Positions 54,017 to 63,356 of a DNA stretch of 64,000 bases are shown here, one piece after another (position 1 is the first letter of the stretch; each line of letters begins with the position of its first letter). Under the pieces are notes generated by a model. It worked only from the letters and a program-made list of their open reading frames with translations. It searched no databases and was not told the DNA's origin. A program made the position numbers and the translations under genes. The DNA comes from [Flexibacter] sp. ATCC 35208 (lineage in GTDB: Bacteria; Bacteroidota; Bacteroidia; Chitinophagales; Chitinophagaceae): contig NZ_MTKN01000017.1 of NCBI RefSeq assembly GCF_001975825.1, forward strand, positions 62,001 to 126,000. Reading direction: 5' to 3'.

Positions 54017-54436
54017 ATGAAAAAGATAATGTATGTGCTGGGAGTGGTGCTGTTAGCAGGCATTGTCACTGCATTTACAATGTCAGCATCGGCTTTAAAT
54101 CCCGCTGCTGCAGGACCTTTTGAAGATGTAGTCAGCTCCATCAAATCGGGCGATGCTGGTTCACTCTCCCGCTATCTTGATAATACTGTTGAAATCAACA
54201 TCTCAGGTAAATCCAGCTCTTATAGCAAGTCACAGGCTGAAATAATATTGAAAGACTTTTTTTCAAAGAATCAGGTCAAGTCCTTCGAACTGATCCATCA
54301 GGGAGAAGGCGGTGGAGGATCCCGCTTCGGTATCGGTAATATGGGTACCTCCGGCGGTTCATATCGTACGTCCTTTTTCTTACAAAAAAAGGGAGGCTCA
54401 ATGGTACTCAACGAGCTTCGTTTTGAAAACAAGTAA
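54017..54436 (+). CDS. DUF4783 family secreted protein
   Basis: A 139-residue protein with a signal (MKKIMYVLGVVLLAGIVTAF) and the DUF4783 domain: FEDVVSSIKSGDAGSLSRYLDNTVEINI, YSKSQAEIILKDFFSKNQVK, and SYRTSFFLQKKGG. The fold resembles NTF2-like domains. The start at 54017 is used, although an in-frame ATG at 53981 exists. Short monocistronic gene with a good terminator. Confidence 0.86.
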   Translation: MKKIMYVLGVVLLAGIVTAFTMSASALNPAAAGPFEDVVSSIKSGDAGSLSRYLDNTVEINISGKSSSYSKSQAEIILKDFFSKNQVKSFELIHQGEGGGGSRFGIGNMGTSGGSYRTSFFLQKKGGSMVLNELRFENK

Positions 54437-54460
54437 TGATTGTTAAGATTGATATTGTTT

Positions 54461-54490
54461 AGTCCGGAGTACATCTCCGGACTTTTTTTG
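54461..54490 (+). terminator. Terminator of the DUF4783 gene
   Basis: 9-bp arms AGTCCGGAG / CTCCGGACT with a 5-nt loop and a T7 run. Confidence 0.88.
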
Positions 54491-54542
54491 TTTGAAAGCG
54501 TGATTTAAAATTCTCTTACTTTCGTTGTCTCAAAGCAATAGT

Positions 54543-55388
54543 ATGTTACAGGAACCAGCATTAACAAACCTTATCCGCAACGCACTGGCAGAAGATATCG
54601 GAGACGGAGACCACTCTACCCTCGCATGTATACCGGCAAATGCCAGAGGTGGTGCCAGGTTGAAGATAAAAGAGAATGGCATTTTAGCAGGAATGGAGGT
54701 AGCCACTACCATTTTCCACCTGCTGGACCCTGAAACCGTATTTACTCCCCTGAAGAAAGATGGTGAAGTAATGACCTCCGGCGAAACAGCCTTTGAAGTG
54801 CATGCTTCCGTACATACCCTGCTCATGGCCGAAAGACTGGTACTGAACTGCATGCAGCGCATGAGCGGCATTGCCACTCTTACCAATCAATACGTACAGC
54901 GCCTGAGTGGCTACCATACCAAACTGCTGGATACCCGCAAGACGACGCCTAACTTCCGCCTATTGGAAAAGGAAGCGGTTAAAATCGGTGGGGGTGTTAA
55001 TCACAGAATGGGACTGTATGATATGGTAATGCTGAAAGATAACCATATTGATTTTGCAGGTGGCATCACTGCCGCTGTAAACAGAACGGTTGCTTACCTC
55101 GAAGAGAACGGATTACCTTTGCAGATAGAAGTGGAAACCCGTAATCTTGATGATGTAAAAGAAGCACTGACCGTTGGAAAGATACATCGCATTATGCTGG
55201 ACAATTTTACACCAGCACAATTGCACCAGGCATTATTACTGATAGATGGGAAATATGAAACAGAGGCTTCAGGAGGCATTAACCTTGATACGATCGAAGA
55301 GTACGCAAAGACGGGAGTGGATTTCGTATCGGCAGGAGCGGTCATTCACCATGCGGTGAGTCTTGACCTGAGTCTGAAAGCAATTTAA
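54543..55388 (+). CDS. nadC: Nicotinate-nucleotide diphosphorylase (quinolinate phosphoribosyltransferase)
   Basis: A 281-residue QPRTase: EDIGDGDHSTL, the MAERLVLNCMQRMSGIATLT block, DTRKTTPNFRLLEKEAVKIGGG, MLKDNHI and EASGGINLDTIEEYAKTGVDFVSAG. It makes nicotinate mononucleotide from quinolinate and PRPP in NAD synthesis. The ATG at 54543 is preferred. It leads a three-gene unit with the lipid kinase-like and SUI1 genes. Confidence 0.95.
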   Translation: MLQEPALTNLIRNALAEDIGDGDHSTLACIPANARGGARLKIKENGILAGMEVATTIFHLLDPETVFTPLKKDGEVMTSGETAFEVHASVHTLLMAERLVLNCMQRMSGIATLTNQYVQRLSGYHTKLLDTRKTTPNFRLLEKEAVKIGGGVNHRMGLYDMVMLKDNHIDFAGGITAAVNRTVAYLEENGLPLQIEVETRNLDDVKEALTVGKIHRIMLDNFTPAQLHQALLLIDGKYETEASGGINLDTIEEYAKTGVDFVSAGAVIHHAVSLDLSLKAI

Positions 55389-55407
55389 AACAGAAATATC
55401 CCTAGCG

Positions 55408-56286
55408 TTGAGAAAGATATTATTTATCATCAACCGGAAAGCCGGTACTGACAGAGAGAAGCGACTAGAAGGCGTGATCCGGCGGTACCTGACACCTAAG
55501 GCCTTTCAAGTAGAAATTAAACACCTGGAATACCTGGGACATGGTGCTGACCTCTCCCGCGAAGCTGCATCCCACGGTGTAGATACAGTGGTAGCAGTAG
55601 GTGGAGATGGCTCCATCAATGAAATCGCACAGGGATTGGTAGGAACTGATACCGCACTCGCTGTGATACCGCTGGGCAGTGGTAATGGCCTGGCCAGGGC
55701 GCTGAAGATTCCGCTAAAAGTGCCTTTGGCATTGGAACTGATCGCCAATGGGAAGCGCAAACCTATTGACATCGGTTATGCCAACGAACACTTATTTCTT
55801 AGCAATGCCGGCGTTGGCTTTGATGCCCTCATTGCCGACCAGTTCAGAAATACGAAGAAGAGAGGATTGTGGGGCTATGCCAAGCTGGTGATCAGCAGTT
55901 TCAACAAGTACAAAGGGCCTTCCTATAAAATTGATATCGACGGGCAGCAATTGGAGCAAAGAGCATTTATGTTCACAGTAGCTAATGGTAACCAGTTTGG
56001 ATATGAGTTCAAATTGGCGCCAAACGCAAGTGTCTTCGATGGCAACCTGGATATTTGTGTGGTGCCACCTATGCCTTTCTTTGGATTAGTACCTTTGGGT
56101 TTCTTTTCACTGATTGGCAATATCGACAAGACCAGTTACATGAACCATTACATGGGTAAGCAAATCCTGGTCAGGAGCCCGGAGCTGGCCTATTTGCAGG
56201 TAGATGGAGATGCAGTACCCCTTACCAGTCAGGGGGAGGTACTCTTCAGGATAGAACCCGCTTCCCTGCAGGTGATTGTTGCATAA
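55408..56286 (+). CDS. YegS/DgkB-type diacylglycerol (lipid) kinase family protein
   Basis: A 292-residue soluble kinase, starting at TTG 55408 (RKILFIINRKAGTDREKR follows). The nucleotide-binding GGDGSINEIAQGL and IPLGSGNGLARAL are diagnostic for the DAGK catalytic domain; a beta-rich C-terminal domain follows (VDGDAVPL near the end). The lipid substrate is not predictable. No ATG exists in frame between the nadC stop and this TTG. Confidence 0.9.
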   Translation: MRKILFIINRKAGTDREKRLEGVIRRYLTPKAFQVEIKHLEYLGHGADLSREAASHGVDTVVAVGGDGSINEIAQGLVGTDTALAVIPLGSGNGLARALKIPLKVPLALELIANGKRKPIDIGYANEHLFLSNAGVGFDALIADQFRNTKKRGLWGYAKLVISSFNKYKGPSYKIDIDGQQLEQRAFMFTVANGNQFGYEFKLAPNASVFDGNLDICVVPPMPFFGLVPLGFFSLIGNIDKTSYMNHYMGKQILVRSPELAYLQVDGDAVPLTSQGEVLFRIEPASLQVIVA

Positions 56287-56301
56287 TTTAAAATTAGAAG
56301 T

Positions 56302-56637
56302 ATGTCCAAAAAGAGAAATAGCGGCGGCGGGATCGTTTATTCCACAGATCCCAATTTTGCACCAGATAATGATAATGAACAGGAAGACGTGAACACCCTC
56401 CCTCCTGCTCAGCAGCAGTTACGTGTAAAGCTGGATACGAAGCAGCGTGCAGGAAAAGTAGTGACACTGGTAGATGGATTCGTAGGGAAAGATGAAGACC
56501 TGCAAAAACTGGGCAAAGACCTTAAAACAAAATGCGGTACCGGTGGCAGTGCAAAAGATGGGCAGATCCTGATCCAGGGTGATTACAAAGAGAAAGTGAT
56601 CAAATGGTTGCAGGACTGGGGGTATAAGGCCAAATAA
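56302..56637 (+). CDS. SUI1/YciH-type translation factor homologue
   Basis: A 111-residue protein with a charged, flexible N-terminus (to about residue 40) and a SUI1 domain: KVVTLVDGF, LQKLGKDLKTKCGTGGSAKDG and QGDYKEKVIKWLQDWGY. Homologous to eukaryotic eIF1 and bacterial YciH, which affects start codon fidelity. It is encoded 15 bp after the lipid kinase gene. Confidence 0.92.
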   Translation: MSKKRNSGGGIVYSTDPNFAPDNDNEQEDVNTLPPAQQQLRVKLDTKQRAGKVVTLVDGFVGKDEDLQKLGKDLKTKCGTGGSAKDGQILIQGDYKEKVIKWLQDWGYKAK

Positions 56638-56638
56638 C

Positions 56639-56746
56639 TTATTTCATTCTGTAAGTAAGTGGCGTATGCCCGGTCTGACTTTTGAAAAAGTGTATAAAGT
56701 TCGCATGCTCTTCAAAGCCACGTCTGGTAGCACTGATAAAAGTTCG
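56639..56746 (-). pseudogene. Remnant of an AraC family regulator (C-terminal helix-turn-helix)
   Basis: The minus-strand frame ending at 56641-56639 reads RGFEEHANFIHFFKSQTGHT then PLTYRMK and stop. This is the second helix-turn-helix of AraC regulators (GFxxxxxFxxxFKxxTGxTPxxYR). Upstream the match fades into unrelated sequence, with no start and no sensing domain. A decayed gene. Confidence 0.75.
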
Positions 56747-57036
56747 GCAGGGATTTGCTGAGCGCGGGTGAACAGCGAATGTACTTTTTGCAGGAGCTTT
56801 GAGGATGGTGTTCAACCTACAATAAAATTAGCGAAAGATCGCCATCTGAACCCTGCAATAAAAAGCCCCTTACTTTACTTTTAATGGTAGTGAATAAGTT
56901 ATAAACAGTTAGAAATTAAAATTATATGTTTCCCCGTTGCATTTTTTAATTTGATAAATTAACAAAATTTTCACAATTTAGCCCTACCCTTTATCAACCA
57001 AAATCTTGTTTTCATCTGGCTTTTTGATGAACTGCT

Positions 57037-57084
57037 ATGAAACAACAACCAACTACCCGCTCTGCAGTAAACAAGATATTATAA
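57037..57084 (+). other. Possible 15-codon leader peptide frame
   Basis: ATG at 57037 opens MKQQPTTRSAVNKILL-stop, ending where a palindrome begins (57084). The layout resembles an attenuator but there is no plus-strand gene behind it, since birA is convergent. Weak support. The gap around it, 56747-57184, is AT-rich and otherwise without recognisable features. Confidence 0.1.
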
Positions 57085-57146
57085 CGGATTACGTGACCCC
57101 GTCATCCAACCTATATTCTTAAACATGACCGCGGCACGTAATCCGT
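57084..57146. repeat. Interrupted palindrome downstream of birA
   Basis: 12-bp perfect arms ACGGATTACGTG (57084-57095) and CACGTAATCCGT (57135-57146), with an inner GTCAT/ATGAC pair. It could fold as a long hairpin or be a leftover terminal repeat. No U-run follows, so a simple terminator is less likely. Confidence 0.6.
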
Positions 57147-57184
57147 ATCATTTTAAGTGTTCGCAACAAACAAAACCGGACATA

Positions 57185-57928
57185 TCACTTAGGAAAAATA
57201 AATTCGATCTCCCCAAATCCGAGCGTTAAAATATTTCCTGCTTTTTCAAGGCATAATTTTCCATCTGGCAGTACATCCCTGATGATGCCTTCGAAAATCT
57301 CCCCATCCTTACGATATAGGCCGGGTTTGTTCATACGCACCAGTTTGCTCTTATATTCTTCCAGCAAATCATTATAATAAGCAGGATGTAATTGTTCAAA
57401 TCTCTTGTGCAGAAACGTACACAGATCCTGTGCTAACTCCACTGAATCCCAATTCTTCCCGGTTATTTGTTTGAGTGACACCGGATTCGGTAAATGTGAC
57501 GGGAAAGAAGCCTGATTGATGTTGAACCCGATACCTGTTATGGCATATTGCCATGTATTGCCACGCAGTACATTTTCGATCAAAATGCCTGCTGCCTTTC
57601 TGTCACGCCAATAAATATCATTACTCCATTTAATAGCTGTCTCATCACCAGCATATTTTGCAAAGAAATCAGCAGCGCCGAGCGCTACTGCCGCGCTCAG
57701 CAAAAACTGCCTGGAAAGTGGTAGCATAGTGGGTTGTAGCGCTATCGTCAAAGCGATGTTTTCACCTTTGTGCGATGACCATTGCTTTCCACGCTGTCCT
57801 TTTCCCGCAGTTTGTTCCATTGCAAACCAGGCTGTACCGGATGTCACCAGGCCTGTATTTACCTGCTCCATGGCATAGTTATTGGTGCTGTCTACTGAAT
57901 CTAAGATATAAAAAGGCTGTCCTGTCAT
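57185..57928 (-). CDS. birA: Biotin--[acetyl-CoA-carboxylase] ligase
   Basis: A 247-residue ligase without the N-terminal DNA-binding domain of E. coli BirA, so a monofunctional enzyme. The biotinyl-AMP loop is in AMEQTAGKGQRGKQWSS, with KWSNDIYWRDRKAAGILIEN and GIGFNINQ as further motifs. The C-terminal SH3-like domain is present. It attaches biotin to carboxylase carriers. Divergent from rsfS. Confidence 0.94.
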   Translation of the reverse strand: MTGQPFYILDSVDSTNNYAMEQVNTGLVTSGTAWFAMEQTAGKGQRGKQWSSHKGENIALTIALQPTMLPLSRQFLLSAAVALGAADFFAKYAGDETAIKWSNDIYWRDRKAAGILIENVLRGNTWQYAITGIGFNINQASFPSHLPNPVSLKQITGKNWDSVELAQDLCTFLHKRFEQLHPAYYNDLLEEYKSKLVRMNKPGLYRKDGEIFEGIIRDVLPDGKLCLEKAGNILTLGFGEIEFIFPK

Positions 57929-58131
57929 TGGAAAGAAATGGATTGGTTTATTTTTGAAAAGGCAAAGTAAATCATTTTATCTTTTCCTTAACAGTCATAA
58001 AAACGGCCTCGTGCCAAGCTGCCGAAAGCCATAGCAAGTCAGTGGTTCTTAAGCATTAACACCCGGCAAACGTTCGGTCATCACCTTGAGGTACCTTCGT
58101 TTTATTCCGGCGTTATTTCAGGCTTGTTTAG

Positions 58132-58139
58132 TAATTTTG
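58132..58139 (+). promoter_or_regulatory. -7 box of the rsfS-ftsH operon
   Basis: TAATTTTG matches TAnnTTTG, about 37 bp before the TTG start of rsfS. No clear -33 element. Confidence 0.5.
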
Positions 58140-58175
58140 ACAATTAAAGTTTATTTTTAACCAAAAGAGATTTTA

Positions 58176-58583
58176 TTGGCACCCTTAACCGTTCTGAGTA
58201 CGAGAAAGAAAGCGCTTACGCGCCTGAGTAGAGAAAGCGAGATTTTTTCCACCATCATCAAGGCCATCCAGGAAAAAAAGGGAGAAAACATAGTTTCCCT
58301 GGATCTGCGCCAGATTCCTGAAGCTGTGGCTGATTTCTTTGTTATATGTGAGGCTAACTCCAACACACAGGTGCGGGCTATTGCTGACTTCGTGGAAGAT
58401 CAGGTGCAAAAGCATACAGGAGAAACCCCTTACAAACATGAGGGCTTTACCGCACAACAATGGATTCTTGTAGATTATGTGAATGTTGTGGTGCATGTAT
58501 TCCAACCGGAAACCAGACAATTTTATGGTCTGGAAGATATGTGGAGTGATGCCGAACGAATGGAGCATAATGAGACTAACTAA
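58176..58583 (+). CDS. rsfS: Ribosome silencing factor RsfS
   Basis: A 135-residue protein starting at TTG 58176; the frame is closed upstream at 58158 and has no ATG near the start. The RsfS core is KAIQEKKGENIVSLDLRQIPEAVADFFVICEA (part), VRAIADFVEDQVQK, WILVDYVNVVVHVF and the FYGLEDMWSDA ending. It binds ribosomal protein L14 and blocks subunit joining in starvation. It precedes ftsH by 44 bp. Confidence 0.93.
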   Translation: MAPLTVLSTRKKALTRLSRESEIFSTIIKAIQEKKGENIVSLDLRQIPEAVADFFVICEANSNTQVRAIADFVEDQVQKHTGETPYKHEGFTAQQWILVDYVNVVVHVFQPETRQFYGLEDMWSDAERMEHNETN

Positions 58584-58627
58584 TAACTTTTAACTATTAC
58601 CCGACATCCGTAAAGGAGCGAAAGATT

Positions 58628-60652
58628 ATGGAAAGAGGCAACAACTTCAACAAGGGGTCAGACAAATCGCCTAAAAAAGGACCAAAGTTCAATATATACT
58701 GGGTCTATGCCTTTATAGGTATTGCCCTGCTGGCAATGAACTGGTTTCCCTTTAACCCACCGCCCAGGGATATAAGCTGGCAGGAATTCCAGCTGGATTA
58801 CCTAAAACCAGGTGATGTAGATAAGCTGGTGGTTGTAAATAAGAAATCAGTAGAGGTTTACATAAAGAGAGACCGTCTTAATGAACCCAAATTTGACAAA
58901 GTATCTAAAGGCAACCTGGGGCGTGTAAACCAGGGTCCTCATTACCGTTTTACTATCGGTAGTGAAGAAAGCTTCAAGACTGATATGGACAAGGCACAGG
59001 CCAATACCCCACTGGAAGACCAGGTGAAAGTCACCTACGAAGACAGACAGGGTTGGTTTGAACCATTCATTCAATTACTGTTACCATTGGTACTGCTTAT
59101 TGGCCTCTGGATCCTGCTGATGCGTAAAATGGGTGGACCTGCCGGTGGCAGTGGAGGCCCAGGCGGCATCTTCAATATCGGAAAGTCTAAAGCAACCCTC
59201 TTCGACAAAGGTACCCGTGTCAACATCACCTTTAGTGATGTAGCCGGTCTCGACGAAGCGAAGGTGGAAGTAATGGAAATCGTAGACTTCCTGAAGAATC
59301 CGAAAAAATACACCGCCCTCGGTGGTAAAATACCAAAGGGTGCACTACTGGTAGGCCCTCCGGGTACTGGTAAGACCCTGCTGGCCAAAGCAATGGCCGG
59401 TGAAGCACAGGTACCATTCTTCTCTATGTCCGGTTCTGACTTCGTAGAACTGTTCGTGGGTGTGGGTGCCAGCCGTGTACGTGACCTGTTCAAACAGGCC
59501 CGTGAAAAAGCACCATGTATCATCTTCATCGATGAAATTGATGCGATCGGTCGTGCCAGAGGTAAGAACGTAATGATGAGCAACGATGAGCGTGAAAACA
59601 CCCTCAACCAGCTGCTGGTAGAAATGGATGGTTTCGGTACCGACAGTGGTATCATCATCCTCGCTGCCACCAACCGTCCGGATGTACTGGATAGTGCGCT
59701 GCTGCGTCCAGGTCGTTTTGATCGTCAGATCTCTATCGATAAGCCGGATCTGGCTGGTCGTGAAGCGATCTTCGATGTGCATCTGAAACCAATCAAGACT
59801 TCTCCAATCCTCGATATCAAGAAACTGGCTTCCATGACTCCGGGTTTTGCCGGCGCCGATATTGCCAACGTATGTAACGAAGCAGCCCTGATCGCTGCCC
59901 GTAAAGGCAAGACGGAAGTAGAAATGGATGACTTTAACGATGCCGTTGACAGGGTAATCGGTGGTTTGGAAAAGAAAAACAAGATCATCTCTCCTGAAGA
60001 AAAAGAGATTATCGCATACCATGAAGCTGGTCACGCTATTTGTGGCTGGTACCTGGAGCATGCTAATCCGCTGGTGAAAGTAACAATCGTTCCCCGTGGT
60101 GTAGCTGCACTTGGATATGCACAGTACTTACCGAAAGAACAATACCTCTATAACACCGAACAGCTGATGGACGATATCTGTATGACCTTGGGTGGCCGCG
60201 CAGTAGAAGACATCGTATTCGGTAAAGTATCAACCGGTGCCCAGAATGACCTGCAGGTGATCACCCGTATGGCCTATGCAATGGTAACCGTGTATGGTAT
60301 GAACGATAAAGTTGGTAACGTATCCTTCTACGATCCGAACAGTGATCAGTCTTTCACCAAGCCTTACTCTGAAGAGACAGCAAAAATGATTGACGAAGAA
60401 GTACGTGCCCTGATCGAAAAAGCTTACCAGCGTACCAAAGCGCTATTGTCTGATAAGATCGACAATGTAAGAGTGCTGGCTGGTGAACTGCTTAAAAAAG
60501 AAGTATTATACCAGGCAGATCTGGAAAGACTGATCGGCAGACGTCCTTACGATGTACACAGAGAACACCTGGCAGCCAACAAAGGTCTGACTACTGACGG
60601 TGTGCATCCTAGTGATCTGATCAATCCTTCACCAGCTACTGCTAATGCGTAA
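58628..60652 (+). CDS. ftsH: ATP-dependent zinc metalloprotease FtsH
   Basis: A 674-residue membrane protease: two helices (about 22-40 and 142-162) flanking a periplasmic domain, AAA+ domain with Walker A GPPGTGKT (243-250), Walker [35 protein letters not shown] and zinc motif HEAGH (465-469). A Gly-rich linker ([12 protein letters not shown]) follows the second helix. It degrades membrane and regulatory proteins. Co-transcribed with rsfS and LUD. Confidence 0.97.
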   Translation: MERGNNFNKGSDKSPKKGPKFNIYWVYAFIGIALLAMNWFPFNPPPRDISWQEFQLDYLKPGDVDKLVVVNKKSVEVYIKRDRLNEPKFDKVSKGNLGRVNQGPHYRFTIGSEESFKTDMDKAQANTPLEDQVKVTYEDRQGWFEPFIQLLLPLVLLIGLWILLMRKMGGPAGGSGGPGGIFNIGKSKATLFDKGTRVNITFSDVAGLDEAKVEVMEIVDFLKNPKKYTALGGKIPKGALLVGPPGTGKTLLAKAMAGEAQVPFFSMSGSDFVELFVGVGASRVRDLFKQAREKAPCIIFIDEIDAIGRARGKNVMMSNDERENTLNQLLVEMDGFGTDSGIIILAATNRPDVLDSALLRPGRFDRQISIDKPDLAGREAIFDVHLKPIKTSPILDIKKLASMTPGFAGADIANVCNEAALIAARKGKTEVEMDDFNDAVDRVIGGLEKKNKIISPEEKEIIAYHEAGHAICGWYLEHANPLVKVTIVPRGVAALGYAQYLPKEQYLYNTEQLMDDICMTLGGRAVEDIVFGKVSTGAQNDLQVITRMAYAMVTVYGMNDKVGNVSFYDPNSDQSFTKPYSEETAKMIDEEVRALIEKAYQRTKALLSDKIDNVRVLAGELLKKEVLYQADLERLIGRRPYDVHREHLAANKGLTTDGVHPSDLINPSPATANA

Positions 60653-60658
60653 GTTGAT

Positions 60659-61294
60659 ATGAAAGTATCTCCTGCCAAGGAAAATATTCTCAAAAGAGTA
60701 AGAAATGCATTAAGCCAGTCGGTACAGTTGCCCTTCCCTAACTCGGAGGGCAACAACTCCGTATTCGTGAAGGAACATGAAGGACTGGAAATGAAATTTG
60801 CAGAAGAATTTGCCCGCTTGCAGGGCAAATTCGTTTTTTGTACCAGTAAGGCCGAACTGCTGGAAAACCTGCAGGCACTGGCCGCCACCAGGGAATGGTC
60901 AGATATCATCTGCCAGACCCCGTCACTGATCAAAGATCTGCAGCTGAATCAACTGTCAGGCCTCAACAAAGGTGATATGCACTCTGCCAGCGCAGCCATT
61001 ACTGACTGCGAAATGCTGGTGGCCCGCACAGGTACTATCGTACTTAGCGCAGCACAGCCTTCAGGAAGAGCACTATCAGTATATACACCCGTACATTTGG
61101 TGATCGCATATACTCATCAGCTGGTGTTTGACCTGAAAGATGCCATCGTAAGAATGAAAGAGAAATATCAGGGAGACCTTCCCTCCTCTATTCACTTTGC
61201 CTCTGGTCCAAGCCGCACGGCAGACATTGAGAAAACACTGGTAGTAGGTATACATGGTCCGAAAGAAGTGTATGTATTTCTGGTAGATGAATAA
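60659..61294 (+). CDS. LUD domain protein (LutC-like)
   Basis: A 211-residue protein of the LUD family: GITDCEMLVARTGTIVL-type core (read here as AITDCEMLVARTGTIVLSAA), SVYTPVHLVIAYTHQLVFDL and GPSRTADIEKTLVVGIHGP with the conserved tail. LutC is a lactate-utilisation subunit, but in Bacteroidetes a single LUD gene right after ftsH is common and its role there is unclear. It starts 6 bp after the ftsH stop. Confidence 0.9.
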   Translation: MKVSPAKENILKRVRNALSQSVQLPFPNSEGNNSVFVKEHEGLEMKFAEEFARLQGKFVFCTSKAELLENLQALAATREWSDIICQTPSLIKDLQLNQLSGLNKGDMHSASAAITDCEMLVARTGTIVLSAAQPSGRALSVYTPVHLVIAYTHQLVFDLKDAIVRMKEKYQGDLPSSIHFASGPSRTADIEKTLVVGIHGPKEVYVFLVDE

Positions 61295-61320
61295 GTCAAT
61301 TATCAGTTAACAATATTCGT

Positions 61321-61354
61321 ACAGCGCGTGACCTCGTCATGCGCTGTTCTTTTA
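61321..61354 (+). terminator. Hairpin after the LUD gene
   Basis: 7-bp arms ACAGCGC / GCGCTGT with a 13-nt loop followed by TCTTTT. Confidence 0.65.
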
Positions 61355-61367
61355 AATAATCAAGCAA

Positions 61368-61802
61368 GTGACACGGTTATTGTTTTTTATTTCCATCATC
61401 GTCATGTGCGCCTCCTGTGGTAGTGGAGGAGGTGGTAACTTTAAAGATTCTACCACCACCCTCGTCATTACGGATACCTGTGCCGTTATTTTCCATCCCG
61501 CAGGCGATAAGCTGACCTACCTGAAAAATACGTTCAGTAAGAACTCGTTTGCTGCTATGGAACAATCCAACAATGCAGCCCTGGTAGCAGACAGTGCTTA
61601 CCTCGCTAAACTGGGTGTAAAGATCATCAGCACCTCTAAGCTGAAACTGAAGTTTCATAAGAAGAACGGCGAAGATGTAGACATTAACCTCATGCATGAA
61701 AAATATGCCTGGGAAGTCTTCCTGTTCGACAGCTACAATGATCCGGTAAAGGCAGATATCACCGATATCGAAACCGCCGTACAGGAAGCTGGTATCAGGT
61801 AA
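61368..61802 (+). CDS. Hypothetical lipoprotein
   Basis: A 144-residue protein from GTG 61368 (TRLLFFISIIVMCASCGS follows); lipobox ASC near residue 17, then a Gly-rich spacer. The mature region (TYLKNTFSKNSFAAMEQSNN, ISTSKLKLKFHKKNGEDVDINL) has no family I recognise. It is placed between the LUD and lpxH genes on the same strand. Confidence 0.72.
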   Translation: MTRLLFFISIIVMCASCGSGGGGNFKDSTTTLVITDTCAVIFHPAGDKLTYLKNTFSKNSFAAMEQSNNAALVADSAYLAKLGVKIISTSKLKLKFHKKNGEDVDINLMHEKYAWEVFLFDSYNDPVKADITDIETAVQEAGIR

Positions 61803-61844
61803 TCACAATTTTTCTTCATCTTTGCACGCGCAATTAAAAGGCTC

Positions 61845-62633
61845 ATGCATCATCACATTCAACTTCCGGCTGGCAAACGTGTTTATTTCGCTTCAGACTT
61901 TCACCTGGGTGCACCAGATATGGTACGCAGCAGGGATCGGGAGCGTAAGATCGTAGCATGGTTGAATGAAGTGTCTAAGGATGCTGGCCATATCTTTCTC
62001 GTAGGCGATATCTTCGATTTCTGGTTTGAGTACAAGGAGGTGATTCCTAAAGGCTATACCCGCCTGTTGGGGAAGCTGGCAGAACTGCGTGACAACGGTA
62101 TTGGCATCTCAGTATTCATTGGAAATCATGATATGTGGATGAATGGCTATTTCGAAGATGAACTGGATATTCCGGTATATTACGAACCACAGACTTACGA
62201 CATTGCTGGCAAGCAATTTTACATTGGTCATGGAGATGGTTTAGGCCCCGGCGATCATGGTTACAAGATGCTAAAAAAGGTGTTCCGTAATCCTGTGTGC
62301 CGTTGGTTATTTTCCCTTATTCATCCATCATGGGGTATTGGACTCGCTAACTACTTCAGCCGTAAAAGCCGCGCGGCTACCGGCGGAGAGCATGAAGAAA
62401 AATTCCTTGGAGAAGAGAATGAGTGGCTGGCAGTATACAGCAAAGACATTTTAAAAACGACCCACTACGACTACTTTATATACGGTCATCGTCACCTGCC
62501 TTTAGATCTGGAGGTAGGCCCCAACAGTCACTATATCAACCTGGGTGACTGGCTGCGTTACTTCACGTATGCGGAGTTCGATGGTACGACCACTACCCTG
62601 AAGTATGTTAATCAAGAATCTCGTGCAAAATAG
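61845..62633 (+). CDS. lpxH: UDP-2,3-diacylglucosamine diphosphatase
   Basis: A 262-residue calcineurin-like phosphoesterase: YFASDFHLGAP, GDIFDFWFEYKEV, GNHDMWMNGYF, GHGDGLGPGD and YGHRHLP supply the metal ligands in the expected order. LpxH makes lipid X in lipid A synthesis. The 3' end overlaps the convergent recO gene by 26 bp. Confidence 0.93.
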   Translation: MHHHIQLPAGKRVYFASDFHLGAPDMVRSRDRERKIVAWLNEVSKDAGHIFLVGDIFDFWFEYKEVIPKGYTRLLGKLAELRDNGIGISVFIGNHDMWMNGYFEDELDIPVYYEPQTYDIAGKQFYIGHGDGLGPGDHGYKMLKKVFRNPVCRWLFSLIHPSWGIGLANYFSRKSRAATGGEHEEKFLGEENEWLAVYSKDILKTTHYDYFIYGHRHLPLDLEVGPNSHYINLGDWLRYFTYAEFDGTTTTLKYVNQESRAK

Positions 62634-63339
62634 GTGGAGAATTCATCTCCTGGAAGTCAGGCATATGTAGCTTGAAGAAGTCCAGGTAAGCATACAGCAA
62701 TCGTCTCCTTTTATCTTTATTCATCACTATTTCACCCAGTTGTTCCCATGCCTGGCATTGGAATAGCCTGTCTGTAATTTCACTATTCGCAGCATCCAGA
62801 TAGTTGTTATGGTGTGGAGGCAGATCTGTAAATGAGCCTTCCTGTAAATCGAGGAACGGGGCATATTCAGAATACCTTCCATTCAGGCGGAAACCCAGTT
62901 GTTCTGCCAGTTTCAAAGTAAAATACAAAGGTATATTTGCTGCAACATTCAATGGTGCCTGATCGAGTGCCGCCAGTGCAGTTTCGGCAAAGTAATAAAG
63001 CTCCAGGTGTTGTTCCGGTTGCTTCAGACTTTTTTGTAATAGTTCTATGAGATAGAGCGCAACAGTATTCTTTACGATATTGAAGTGCAGAGAAGTGCAG
63101 ATATAGCCCAGCTTAAATTCAGAAATACGCTGAATGGTTTTCTGCTCATAATGATACACCACAAGTTCAAGTATATTACCTGGCTGAAACAGGTTGCCTT
63201 TGGCTGCAGGCTTCGAAGAGCGAACGCCATTGACCATATAAGACTGGATACCGAACAGCTCTGTGAAGATGGTCACAATGGCGCTGGTTTCGCCATACTT
63301 AACCGTTCTGAGGACTATACCACGTGTTTTGTGTAACAT
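62608..63339 (-). CDS. recO: DNA repair protein RecO
   Basis: A 243-residue RecO: N-terminal OB fold (KTRGIVLRTVKYGETSAIVTIFTE, NGVRSSK) and helical C-terminal domain (EQLGFRLNG). There is no clear four-Cys zinc site, as in many Bacteroidetes RecO. It loads RecA with RecR. The porZ 3' end lies just upstream on the same strand (17 bp). Confidence 0.92.
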   Translation of the reverse strand: MLHKTRGIVLRTVKYGETSAIVTIFTELFGIQSYMVNGVRSSKPAAKGNLFQPGNILELVVYHYEQKTIQRISEFKLGYICTSLHFNIVKNTVALYLIELLQKSLKQPEQHLELYYFAETALAALDQAPLNVAANIPLYFTLKLAEQLGFRLNGRYSEYAPFLDLQEGSFTDLPPHHNNYLDAANSEITDRLFQCQAWEQLGEIVMNKDKRRRLLYAYLDFFKLHMPDFQEMNSPPILHEILD

Positions 63340-63356
63340 TACAGTGCAAAAATAGG

